64,000 nt of DNA, from the NCBI RefSeq assembly GCF_002563925.1, contig NZ_PDJD01000001.1, positions 558,001-622,000 of the forward strand, read 5' to 3'. Below the pieces are notes generated by a model. It worked only from the letters and a program-made list of their open reading frames with translations, ran no database searches and was not told the origin of the DNA. The position numbers and the translations under genes are program-made. Shown one piece after another: positions 52,428 through 63,611 of the stretch; positions within the stretch are counted from its first letter, which is position 1; the number at the start of each line of letters is the position of its first letter. The DNA is from Serinibacter salmoneus (GTDB lineage Bacteria > Actinomycetota > Actinomycetes > Actinomycetales > Beutenbergiaceae).

Positions 52428-53483
52428 GTGACTGAACCCCTCGTTCTCGGTATCGAGTCCACCTGTGATGAGACCGGCATCGCCCTGGTGCGCGGCCGCG
52501 AGCTGCTCGCCGACGTCACGGCCACCTCGATGGACGAGCACGCGCGCTACGGCGGGATCGTGCCGGAGGTCGCCTCGCGCGCCCACCTCGAGGCGCTGCG
52601 CCCCACCCTGGACGAGGCGCTGAACCGCGCCGGGGTGGACCTGGGCGATGTGGAGGCCGTGGCCGTCGCCGCCGGCCCGGGCCTGGTGGGCTCACTGACG
52701 GTGGGGACCGCCGGGGCGAAGGCGCTCGCGCTCTCCCTGGGGGTGCCGCTGTACGGCGTCAACCACGTGGTGGGCCACGCCGCCGTCGACGAACTGGTGC
52801 ACGGCGCGTTCCCGGAGCGATTCCTCGCGCTGGTGGTCTCCGGCGGGCACTCCTCGCTGCTGCTGGTCAACGACATCGCCACCGACGTGGTCGAGCTCGG
52901 GCAGACCATCGACGACGCCGCGGGGGAGGCGTTCGACAAGGTGGGTCGCCTGCTGGGCCTGCCCTACCCCGGCGGGCCGCACGTGGACCGGCTCGCGAAG
53001 GAGGGCGATCCGGCGGCTATCGCGTTCCCGCGCGGCCTGTCCAAGGGCAAGGAGCTCGCGCGCCACCCCTACGACTTCTCCTTCTCCGGCCTGAAGACGG
53101 CCGTGGCGCGCTACCTGGAGGCCCACGAGGCCTCGGGAGAGGCGTACTCGCGGGCCGACGTCGCCGCCTCCTTCTCCGAGGCGGTCGCCGATGTGCTGGT
53201 CACCAAGACCCTGCGGGCATGCGCCGCCTACGACGCCTCCACGCTGGTGATCGGGGGTGGGTTCTCGGCGAACTCGCGGCTGCGGGAGCTCGCCGCGCAG
53301 CGGTGTGAGGAGGCCGGGGTGGAGGTGCGGATCCCGCCGATCCGGTACTGCACCGACAACGGCGCGATGATCGCGGCGCTCGGCTCCGCGGTGGCGCGCG
53401 CCGGCCTGCCCGCCTCGCCGTGGGACCTGCCGGTGGACTCCCAGATGCCGCTGGGCGTCACGGTGGTGCCGCCCGCCGCCTAA
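52428..53483 (+). CDS. tsaD: tRNA N6-adenosine threonylcarbamoyltransferase TsaD
   Basis: 351 residues from the GTG at 52428 ([20 protein letters not shown]), chosen by family start and spacing from TAGGCT; a GTG two codons upstream would be too close. The metal site [12 protein letters not shown] (HXXXH) and the substrate motif [11 protein letters not shown] are intact, as are [19 protein letters not shown] and SFSGLKTAV. With TsaB and TsaE it makes t6A37 in ANN-decoding tRNAs. A repeat array begins 4 bp after the stop. Confidence 0.95.
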   Translation: MTEPLVLGIESTCDETGIALVRGRELLADVTATSMDEHARYGGIVPEVASRAHLEALRPTLDEALNRAGVDLGDVEAVAVAAGPGLVGSLTVGTAGAKALALSLGVPLYGVNHVVGHAAVDELVHGAFPERFLALVVSGGHSSLLLVNDIATDVVELGQTIDDAAGEAFDKVGRLLGLPYPGGPHVDRLAKEGDPAAIAFPRGLSKGKELARHPYDFSFSGLKTAVARYLEAHEASGEAYSRADVAASFSEAVADVLVTKTLRACAAYDASTLVIGGGFSANSRLRELAAQRCEEAGVEVRIPPIRYCTDNGAMIAALGSAVARAGLPASPWDLPVDSQMPLGVTVVPPAA

Positions 53484-53486
53484 ACG

Positions 53487-53618
53487 CCGCGAGGTGGTTC
53501 TGCGGGTACCGCGTGGCAACTCTGCGGGCGCCGCGAGGCGGTTCTGCAGGCACCGCGAGGCAACTCTGCAGGTACCGCGAGGCGGTTCTGCAGGCGCCGC
53601 GAGGCAACTCTGCAGGTG
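53487..53618. repeat. Array of six 22-bp tandem repeats in two alternating versions
   Basis: Six exact-length 22-bp units without spacers. Units 1, 3 and 5 have the form CCGCGAGGCGGTTCTGCAGG plus two bases; units 2, 4 and 6 have CAAC in place of CGGT (CCGCGAGGCAACTCTGCAGG). The true period is therefore 44 bp, repeated three times. Unit 1 and unit 2 have slightly diverged. Each late copy contains CTGCAG. Two more copies in inverted orientation lie at 54307-54348. Confidence 0.9.
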
Positions 53619-53628
53619 CCACCTGTGC

Positions 53629-53634
53629 CAGCAT
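53629..53634 (+). promoter_or_regulatory. Candidate leaderless -10 for the GNAT gene, with an operator-like palindrome
   Basis: CAGCAT ends 6 nt before the ATG. Just upstream, CAGGTG C CACCTG (53613-53625) is a 13-bp palindrome overlapping the end of the repeat array where a -35 or operator would sit. Confidence 0.45.
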
Positions 53635-53640
53635 CGGCAC

Positions 53641-54306
53641 ATGGACCTCACCGAGATATGGCCCGCCGCGGGCCTGCGCGCCCGCGCCGGCGACCTGGAG
53701 CTGCGGTGGATCGGCGACGCTCTGATGGTCGACCTCGCCGACCTCGCCTCGCGCGGCATCCACGACCCGGGCGCGATGCCGTTCTACCAGCCCTGGACCC
53801 GCGGGACGCCCCTCGAGGTCGCCCGGAACGTGGTGACCTATCAGTGGCAGGTGCGCGGCGCCGTCGGGCCCTCGCGTGTGGTGCTCGAGCTCGGCGCGCT
53901 CGTGGCCGGGGTCCCCGTCGGGATCCAGGGCGCCTCGGGCGCCGACTGGTCGGTGCTCGGGGAGGTCGAGACCGGTTCGTGGCTCGGCCGTGAGTACCAG
54001 GGGCGCGGGATCGGGACCCGGATGCGGGCGCTCATGCTCGAGCTGCTCTTCGACGGGCTCGGCGCGCAGGTGGTGCGCTCCGGTGCGTTCGCGGACAACC
54101 CGGCCTCGAACGCCGTCTCCGCGCGGGTGGGCTATGTGCCCGACGGCGCCGCTCGCCTCGTGCGGGAGGGCGCGGCCGTCGAGCAACGACGCTGGGTGAT
54201 GACCCGGGAGCGGTTCGCGCAGGTTCGGGAGGCGAACCAGGCACTGTTGGGCGGGCCCGTGGTGCTCGACGGCGTCGAGCCGGTCCGGGCCATCCTGAGC
54301 GACTGA
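53641..54306 (+). CDS. GNAT-family N-acetyltransferase
   Basis: 221 residues. The acetyl-CoA motif YQGRGIGTRMRALMLELLFD is present and the C-terminal ADNPASNAVSARVGYVPDGA is typical of RimJ/RimL-like GNATs that act on protein N-termini or small amines. DLASRGIHDPGAMPFYQPWT near residues 36-55 is shared by many actinobacterial members of unknown substrate. The ATG has no ribosome-binding site but has a -10 six bases upstream. Repeat units of one family flank the gene in opposite orientation, immediately after the stop on the right. Confidence 0.85.
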   Translation: MDLTEIWPAAGLRARAGDLELRWIGDALMVDLADLASRGIHDPGAMPFYQPWTRGTPLEVARNVVTYQWQVRGAVGPSRVVLELGALVAGVPVGIQGASGADWSVLGEVETGSWLGREYQGRGIGTRMRALMLELLFDGLGAQVVRSGAFADNPASNAVSARVGYVPDGAARLVREGAAVEQRRWVMTRERFAQVREANQALLGGPVVLDGVEPVRAILSD

Positions 54307-54348
54307 CCTGCAGAACTGCCTCGCGGTGGCTGCAGAACTGCCTCGCGA
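54307..54348. repeat. Two inverted copies of the 22-bp repeat after the GNAT gene
   Basis: CCTGCAGAACTGCCTCGCGG (54307-54326) and a near copy at 54329-54348, period 22 bp. They are the reverse complement of the units at 53487-53618. The first copy abuts the GNAT stop codon. Confidence 0.85.
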
Positions 54349-54364
54349 AGGAGGGGAACGGGGC

Positions 54365-55534
54365 TCAGGCGCCGCGCGCGGGGTTGGGGAGCGGCCGCCC
54401 GGCGCGCATCTCCCGGATCAGCGAGCCCACCACGGCGTCCAGCTCGCCGCCGTTGCGGCGCGCCACGGCGCGCTGACGCTGGTAGGAGGCCCCGAGCCGC
54501 AGGACGACGCGGAGGTTCGCGAGGTCCTGCTCGCACCCCAGGTCGCGGGCGATCGGGAGCAGGTCCTCCACCCACCGCGCCACGGAGTCGGTGACGAGCT
54601 CCTCGTTCGCGGCGCGGTCGGTGATGATGATCGCGTCCATGCCGTAGCGCGCCGAGCGCCACTTGTTCTCCTGCACGAACCAGCTCGGCATCGTCGGCAG
54701 GTCCTCGCCCGCGTCCAGCATCCGGGAGAAGTGCTCCACGAGGCAGTGCACCATCGCGGCCAGCGCCCGCAGCTCCATCGCGTTGGTGGTGCCGTCGCAC
54801 ACCCGCACCTCGATGGTCCCCAGCCGGGGCGAGGGGCGGATGTCCCAGCGCACCTCGTCGAAGGTGTCGATCACGCCGGTGTGCATCATGTCGCCGACGT
54901 ACTGTTCCAGCTGACCCCAGGTCTCGAACTGGAACGGCAGCCCGGCCGTGGGAAGCTGCTGGAAGATCAGCGCCCGGTTGGAGGCGTAGCCGGTGTCGTC
55001 CCCGCCCCAGAACGGCGAGGACGCCGAGAGGGCCTGCAGGTGGGGCACCACCGTCAGCAGCGCGCGCATGATCGGCAGCACCTTGGCGGGGTCCTCGATG
55101 CCGACGTGCACGTGCACGCCGTAGATGAGCATCTGCCGCCCCCACCACTGGGTGCGGTCGATCAGGGTGGCGTAGCGCTGCTTGTTCGTGACCTTCTGCC
55201 GCCGCCACCGCGCCGTGGGGTGGGTGCCCGCGCACAGCAGTTCCACGCGCAGCGGATCGGTGATCCCGCGGATCTCCTCGATCGCCCGATCGAGATCGGT
55301 GGCGGCGCCGTCGACCGTGGTGTTGATTCCCGAGACGACCTCGACGGTGTTGAGCAGCAGCTCCTGCTTGATGTTGGGGTGCTCCCCACCGCCGGGGGGC
55401 GCGACCGCCTCGATGATCGGCTCGGCCACCTGGCGCAAGTCACCGGAGTCCACGTCCACCAGGGCGAGTTCCCACTCCAGGCCGATGGTGCCGCGTGCGG
55501 ACTCGGCGAAGGTGAGCGGGTGAGGCTGGGCCAT
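54365..55534 (-). CDS. YbdK-type carboxylate-amine ligase (glutamate-cysteine ligase family 2)
   Basis: 389 residues. The ATP-grasp-like GCS2 fold shows IGLEWELALVDVDSGDLRQV, EHPNIKQELLLNTVEVVSGI, YGVHVHVGIEDPAK and GTIEVRVCDGTTNAMELRAL. E. coli YbdK has weak glutamate-cysteine ligase activity; actinobacteria make mycothiol or ergothioneine rather than glutathione, so the true substrates are uncertain. Its ATG overlaps the stop of the methyltransferase gene upstream (ATGA-type), so the two form an operon. Confidence 0.87.
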   Translation of the reverse strand: MAQPHPLTFAESARGTIGLEWELALVDVDSGDLRQVAEPIIEAVAPPGGGEHPNIKQELLLNTVEVVSGINTTVDGAATDLDRAIEEIRGITDPLRVELLCAGTHPTARWRRQKVTNKQRYATLIDRTQWWGRQMLIYGVHVHVGIEDPAKVLPIMRALLTVVPHLQALSASSPFWGGDDTGYASNRALIFQQLPTAGLPFQFETWGQLEQYVGDMMHTGVIDTFDEVRWDIRPSPRLGTIEVRVCDGTTNAMELRALAAMVHCLVEHFSRMLDAGEDLPTMPSWFVQENKWRSARYGMDAIIITDRAANEELVTDSVARWVEDLLPIARDLGCEQDLANLRVVLRLGASYQRQRAVARRNGGELDAVVGSLIREMRAGRPLPNPARGA

Positions 55535-56748
55535 CAGGTCTCCTCGGCGTGGGGCACCCGCTCGACGACCAGGACCTGCGCCGCCCCACGAATGCGTGTG
55601 AGCACGATCGTGGCGGAGTTCGGGCCACGAAGCGAGAGTTGTCCACGGAGCGTCGCGGGGTCCAGGGCGCTGCCGCGCTTCTTGATCTCCAGGCGCCCCA
55701 CGCCGCGCTCGCGCAGGTAGGCCCGCAGCCGCTTGAGGGAGAAGCCCATGGAGTCCAGCACGCGGAACGCCGTCGCCAGGGGGGTAGGGGTGAGGGTGGC
55801 CGAGGTGATGTACGCGATCGTCGGGTCGATGAGGTGCCCACCCACGGTGCGCGCCACCTCGGCGACCAGGCCGGCGCGGATGATCGCGCCGTCGGGTTCA
55901 TAGAGATACCCGGCCAGGGGGCCGTCCGGGGCCTGCTCGACGGCGGAGCTCGCCGTGCCCTGCCAGGTCAGGTTGGTGGCCGACTCGCCCTGGATCACCA
56001 GGGCGCTGCGCCCTGGGCCCTCGGGAGCGAGCGGGCCGAACCAGAGGTCGGCCTCCAGGGTCTGGCCGTCCACGCTGATCCACTGGGCGTGGGCGTCATC
56101 GGGGATCTCCCGGTGGGCGAGGGCGGACCCGAGCTTCATGCCCAGAGCGGGGACGCGTTCGCGCAGCGCCATGAGGGTGTGGGGGTCGGGGGAGTGGTCG
56201 GCAAGGCGGTGCACGCGCCCCTTGCCGGTGCGGCGCGCGGGGTCGGCCCAGATGCCGTCCACCGCGTTCAGGTCCACGGCCGCGGGGTCCAGGGCGTCGG
56301 CTTGGATCACCCGGGCCTCGGGGAGCTGACGGAGGTTGACGCCGGCGACCAGGGCGGTGGCGGGATCGCGCTCGACGGCCAGCACCCGCAGGTCCATGCC
56401 GGCCAGCGCCATCGCGTCCGCCCCGATGCCGCAGCCGAGGTCCGCCACGGTGCGCACGCCGGCCTGGGCGTAGCGGTGGGCGTGCCTCCCGGCCAGGCTC
56501 AGCCGGGTGGCCTGCTCCAGGCCGTCGGGGGTGAAGAGCATGTCGCGCGCGAGGTCGCCGAACTTGGTGACCGCCTTGGCTCGCAGCCGGGACTGGGTCA
56601 AGGCAGCAGCGACGAGGGCGGGATCGAAGCCGGCCTCCCGCAGCGCCGAGCCGAGCGCGAGGCTCCGCTTCTCGTCGTAGGGCGGGAGCTCGGCCAGGAG
56701 CGCCCATCCCGCGGGTTCGGCCAGGGCGGAGAGTGCGTCGAGGTCCAC
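55534..56748 (-). CDS. Class I SAM-dependent methyltransferase with THUMP-like C-terminal domain
   Basis: 404 residues from the GTG at 56748, chosen because CAGGAT lies 6 nt upstream; an ATG at 56766 is the alternative. The SAM motif is TVADLGCGIGADAMALAG (about 112-129), followed by VLAVERDPATALVAGVN and the motif WADPARR. The C-terminus (LKRLRAYLRERGVGRLEIKK; GSALDPATLRGQLSLRGPNS) is the THUMP-like domain found in actinobacterial members of unknown target, probably an RNA. Divergent from groES, with the CIRCE element 39 bp upstream. Confidence 0.85.
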   Translation of the reverse strand: MDLDALSALAEPAGWALLAELPPYDEKRSLALGSALREAGFDPALVAAALTQSRLRAKAVTKFGDLARDMLFTPDGLEQATRLSLAGRHAHRYAQAGVRTVADLGCGIGADAMALAGMDLRVLAVERDPATALVAGVNLRQLPEARVIQADALDPAAVDLNAVDGIWADPARRTGKGRVHRLADHSPDPHTLMALRERVPALGMKLGSALAHREIPDDAHAQWISVDGQTLEADLWFGPLAPEGPGRSALVIQGESATNLTWQGTASSAVEQAPDGPLAGYLYEPDGAIIRAGLVAEVARTVGGHLIDPTIAYITSATLTPTPLATAFRVLDSMGFSLKRLRAYLRERGVGRLEIKKRGSALDPATLRGQLSLRGPNSATIVLTRIRGAAQVLVVERVPHAEET

Positions 56749-56754
56749 CCCACG

Positions 56755-56760
56755 ATCCTG
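56755..56760 (-). promoter_or_regulatory. Candidate leaderless -10 for the methyltransferase-ligase operon
   Basis: On the minus strand CAGGAT (56760 to 56755), 6 nt, then GTG; same hexamer and spacing as nnr. Confidence 0.45.
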
Positions 56761-56786
56761 CCGCATTCTCGGTGCGGAGCGGACCG

Positions 56787-56813
56787 TTGGCACTCGCCTT
56801 GACCGAGTGCTAA
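56787..56813. promoter_or_regulatory. CIRCE element (HrcA operator)
   Basis: TTGGCACTC (56787-56795), 9 bp, GAGTGCTAA (56805-56813). It matches the CIRCE inverted repeat (TTAGCACTC-N9-GAGTGCTAA) with one change in the left arm. It overlaps the groES -35, so HrcA binding should repress groES and release it on heat shock. Confidence 0.92.
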
Positions 56814-56828
56814 TCGGCTTCCTAGACT
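56799..56828 (+). promoter_or_regulatory. groES promoter
   Basis: TTGACC (56799-56804) lies within CIRCE, followed by 18 bp and TAGACT (56823-56828). The transcript would have a leader of about 140 nt. Confidence 0.8.
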
Positions 56829-56974
56829 GGCGGCGGATCGAGGTCGCACCCGTGAGGGCGCGGTCCTCGCCCAGTACCCGAGCTCGTGGTGGTTCGACCC
56901 CCGCGACGGCGGACCCGTGCGAGGGAGGGTGCTGAACCTGTCGTTCCCATCAGATACGGAAGGGGAGGTCCGAC

Positions 56975-57271
56975 GTGTCGGTCTCCATCAAGCCGCTCGA
57001 GGACCGGATCGTCGTTCAGACGCTCGAGGCCGAGCAGACCACGGCATCGGGGCTCGTGCTCCCGGACAGCGCCAAGGAGAAGCCCCAGGAGGGCAAGGTG
57101 CTCGCGGTGGGCCCGGGTCGCGTGGACGACTCCGGCAACCGCGTCCCGGTGGACGTCGCAGTCGGCGACGTCGTCATCTACTCCAAGTACGGCGGCACCG
57201 AGGTGAAGTACTCGGGTGAGGACTACCTCATCCTCTCGGCTCGCGACATCCTCGCGATCGTCGAGAAGTGA
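56975..57271 (+). CDS. groES: Co-chaperonin GroES
   Basis: 98 residues ([60 protein letters not shown]), including the mobile loop that caps GroEL. The GTG start follows GGAAGGGGAGG. CIRCE and a strong promoter lie upstream and a long terminator directly downstream, so it is monocistronic; no groEL is adjacent. Confidence 0.97.
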   Translation: MSVSIKPLEDRIVVQTLEAEQTTASGLVLPDSAKEKPQEGKVLAVGPGRVDDSGNRVPVDVAVGDVVIYSKYGGTEVKYSGEDYLILSARDILAIVEK

Positions 57272-57296
57272 TTCGCGGCGGGCGCTGACCCGCGCA

Positions 57297-57343
57297 ACGA
57301 CAAACGCCCCGCTCCGGCCATGCCGGAGCGGGGCGTTTGTCGT
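57297..57343. terminator. Very strong terminator after groES
   Basis: 22-bp perfect stem (57297-57318 and 57322-57343) with a CAT loop. The right arm contains GTTTGTCGT. The left arm begins with ACGACAAACG, so it can also act on transcripts from the right. Confidence 0.9.
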
Positions 57344-57467
57344 CGGTGTCAGCACCTCTCACGCGCAATCCCGCATTGCGATTCCCGGTCGAGGGGCATC
57401 GAGGACCGGCGCGCTCGCGAATGCCGTCGTCGATTCCCGAGCGCGCGCCGGTTGCGGGAAGGGCGAT

Positions 57468-57758
57468 TCAGCCGGCCCGGCGCAGCGAGCCGTCGAGGAT
57501 GGCGACCCGCTCGTCCTCGGACAGTCCGCCCCACACGCCGTAGGGCTCGCGGACGGACAGCGCGTGCTCGCGGCACATCGCCACCACGGGGCATTGTGCG
57601 CACACTGCCTTTGCTGCCTCGTCCCGGCGGCGCCGCGCGCTGCCGCGCTCACCCTCGGGGTGGAAGAAGATCGACGGTTCTGCCTTGCGGCAGGCGCCCT
57701 CGTACTGCCATTCCCAGTGATGCATCGCGGGTCCGGGGAGGCGGGAGAGTTCAGCCAT
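57468..57758 (-). CDS. WhiB-family iron-sulfur regulator, WhiB3/WhiD type
   Basis: 96 residues. Four cysteines (Cys23 in GACRKAEPSIFFHPEGERG, then the VCAQCPVVAMCREHAL cluster) hold a 4Fe-4S cluster; REPYGVWGGLSEDER is the C-terminal turn that, in this family, binds sigma region 4 and precedes the basic DNA-binding end (SLRRAG). The start MAELSRLPGPAMHHWEWQYE is close to Streptomyces WhiD and Mycobacterium WhiB3, as is the location near groES. It probably tunes redox, cell-division or stationary-phase genes with the primary sigma factor. Confidence 0.9.
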   Translation of the reverse strand: MAELSRLPGPAMHHWEWQYEGACRKAEPSIFFHPEGERGSARRRRDEAAKAVCAQCPVVAMCREHALSVREPYGVWGGLSEDERVAILDGSLRRAG

Positions 57759-57801
57759 GAGGGCTTCCGTTCCTGTCGGGGGGCTGACGGGCTGAGACGA
57801 C

Positions 57802-57828
57802 CTTATATTCGACTCAATTCCGATTCAA
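57802..57828 (-). promoter_or_regulatory. Candidate whiB promoter in an AT-rich patch
   Basis: On the minus strand TTGAAT (57828 to 57823) and TATAAG (57807 to 57802), with a short 15-bp spacer. GAAT-type repeats in the same patch (CGGAATTGAGTCGAAT) could bind a regulator. The short spacer suggests an activated or alternative-sigma promoter. Confidence 0.4.
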
Positions 57829-58061
57829 GGGGCGTCCGTGACCAGTTCGCGGCATTAGGCGTCTCGGAGGTGGCTCGGAGGTGAACGCATGAGGACCTGC
57901 GCATCTGGTCGCGACCGGGGTCGTGGAGCGTCGTTGCGCTCTTGACCTGGGACGACGTTGTGCGCGGGTATGTGGTTCGTGGGCGGCCTCGGGGTCGTTC
58001 GCTGCGGTCTGAGGCGGTGTGACTGCACGCAAAACTTCTTCCGCACCCGGGGCCGTCCTCC

Positions 58062-58070
58062 TGGCAGACT
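58062..58070 (+). promoter_or_regulatory. Extended -10 candidate for the MerR-like gene
   Basis: TGGCAGACT, identical to the candidate before rpsJ, 37 nt before the ATG at 58108; no clear -35. Confidence 0.35.
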
Positions 58071-58107
58071 CGTCGTGTGGCTGCATGACCGAGGTAAGGG
58101 GGAACCG

Positions 58108-60634
<2,527 letters not shown>

Positions 60635-60785
60635 CGGGCAGAACGCCCGCAACACCGCGTGGACGCGTGGGCTTCCCGGTCACGCTGATCGCGAACGTCA
60701 GGTGAGACTTCTCCGCCTGCGGTATCCGTGGTGGGCGTGGTGTGGTTAGCCTCGAGGGTCACCCGCGACCCACGAGGAGCCTGTC

Positions 60786-61748
60786 ATGACCACCACGCGG
60801 ACCCTGCTGACCTCCCTGACGCTCGCCGGCGCCCTGGCGTTGGCCGCCTGCTCGGGGGGTTCGGACCCGTTGAGCACGGATGGCGGCGAGAGCGAGGACT
60901 CGGGCTCGGAGACCTCCGCCGGGACGGAGGGCGGCGGCACGATCGCGATCGGTTCGGCGAACTTCACCGAGTCGGAGATCATCGCGAACATCTACTCCAT
61001 CGCGTTGCAGGACGCCGGGTTCGAGGTGACCGAGCGCTTCCAGATCGGCTCGCGCGAGGCGTACATCCCGGCGCTGCAGGACGGCAGCATCGACCTCATC
61101 CCGGACTACACCGGCAACCTCTTGCTGTACGTGGACAACGAGGCGACGGCGACCTCCGCCGAGGACGTCAACGCCGCCCTCCCGGACGCCCTGGCCGAGC
61201 AGGACCTCGTGATGCTGGAGCCCGCGCCGGCCGAGGACAAGGATGCGGTCGTGGTGACCGGGGAGCGCGCCGAGGAGTGGGACCTGGTGACCATCGGTGA
61301 CCTGGCCGAGTACAACGAGGAGGTGCGGTTCGCCTCCAACGCGGAGTTCGCCGAGCGGGTCTCCGGCCTGCCCGGGCTCGCCGAGCTCTACGGCTTCGAG
61401 CCGGTGGAGTTCGTCGCGATCGCGGACGGCGGCGGCCCCGCCACCGTGCAGGCCCTCGCCAACGACGAGGTGCAGGCCGCGAACATCTACACCACCACGC
61501 CCGCGATCGAGGAGAACGGCTTCGTGGTCCTGGAGGACCCCGAGAACAACTTCGCCGCGCAGAACGTAGTGCCGGTGATGTCGGCCGAGGCGATGACCGA
61601 GGAGATCGCCGCGGTACTGGATGCGGTCTCGGCGCAGCTGACCACGCAGGACCTGCTCGCTCTCAACGGCGAGGTGGCCGGGGGCGGGATGGAGCCCGCC
61701 CAGGCCGCCCGGGCCTGGCTGGAGGAGAAGGGCCTGATCCAGGGCTGA
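60786..61748 (+). CDS. Osmoprotectant (glycine betaine/choline-type) ABC transporter substrate-binding lipoprotein
   Basis: 320 residues. A signal peptide with lipobox LALAAC places the lipid-modified Cys at residue 22, followed by a Ser/Gly/Glu/Asp linker. The OpuAC/ProX-type domain starts IAIGSANFTESEIIANIYSI and has DLIPDYTGNLLLYV and AIADGGGPATVQALANDEVQ. OsmF/OpuCC-type proteins bind betaine, choline, carnitine or related compounds; the ligand is not decided. ATG after GAGGAGCC. First gene of a four-gene operon; TAGCCT at 60747-60752 is a weak -10. Confidence 0.9.
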   Translation: MTTTRTLLTSLTLAGALALAACSGGSDPLSTDGGESEDSGSETSAGTEGGGTIAIGSANFTESEIIANIYSIALQDAGFEVTERFQIGSREAYIPALQDGSIDLIPDYTGNLLLYVDNEATATSAEDVNAALPDALAEQDLVMLEPAPAEDKDAVVVTGERAEEWDLVTIGDLAEYNEEVRFASNAEFAERVSGLPGLAELYGFEPVEFVAIADGGGPATVQALANDEVQAANIYTTTPAIEENGFVVLEDPENNFAAQNVVPVMSAEAMTEEIAAVLDAVSAQLTTQDLLALNGEVAGGGMEPAQAARAWLEEKGLIQG

Positions 61749-61761
61749 ACGGGGGCGGGCG

Positions 61762-62873
<1,112 letters not shown>

Positions 62874-62874
<1 letters not shown>

Positions 62875-63611
62875 TGGACCTGTGGGGCATCCGCAACTGG
62901 AGCACCGCCGTCCAGCCCTACCTGGTGGAACACATCTACCTGGCGGTGATCCCCACGGTGGTCGGGGTGATCCTGGCAGTCCCGATCGGCCTGGCGTTGC
63001 ACGGCCGCCCGGCCGCTCGCAGCGTGGCCGTGGTGGTGTCCTCCGCGATCTTCACCATCCCCAGTCTCGCCCTGTTCGTGGTGCTCCCGGGATTGATCGG
63101 CACGCAGGTGCTGGACCCACTGAACGTGATCATCGCGCTGTCGCTGTACACCCTGGCGCTCTCGGTGCGGAACACCTTCGAGGCGCTCGACGCCGTCCCG
63201 CAGGTGACGCGGGAGGCGGCGGAGGCCATCGGGTACTCCAGGCTGGGGCGGACGGCCGCGGTCGACCTGCCGCTGGCGGTGCCGGTCCTCACCGCCGGCA
63301 CCCGCGTGGTGGCGGTCACGAACGTCTCGATGGTCTCGGTCGGTGCGGTCATCGGGATCGGTGGGCTCGGCCAGCTCTTCACCTCCGGCTACCAGCGCAA
63401 CTTCCCCGAGCAGATCCTCACCGGCATGGTGCTGATCCTCATCCTCGCCATCATCTTCGACCGGCTGATCGCCCTGCTCGGGCGTGCGCTGACGCCGTGG
63501 ATCCGCGGCTCGAGCATGGCGTCCTCACAGCGTCGGCTGCGCCGCCTCGCACGGGAGATCCCCGGCTCCGCGAGCCTGCGGGAGGCCGCCGATGCCCCGG
63601 GAGGTCGCTGA
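62874..63611 (+). CDS. Osmoprotectant ABC transporter permease
   Basis: 245 residues. HIYLAVIPTVVGVILAVPIG, then about five to six membrane spans; the cytoplasmic EAA loop is TREAAEAIGYSRLGRTAAVD, followed by GAVIGIGGLGQLFTSGYQRN. It resembles OpuCB/ProW-like half permeases. Overlaps both neighbours by 1 base. Confidence 0.92.

Larger units (their letters stand above)
57759..58107. other. Divergent intergenic region between whiB and the MerR-like gene (349 bp)
   Basis: Its whiB-proximal part (57800-57830) is AT-rich compared with its surroundings and holds the whiB promoter candidate. The other half has an extended -10 (58062-58070) for the MerR-like gene. Between them is TTGACC at 57942-57947 without a well-spaced -10. 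No gene is supported. Confidence 0.5.

Noticed and set aside
53487-53618. Possible CRISPR array
   Set aside because: Units are contiguous 22-bp repeats without unique spacers, and no cas genes are near.
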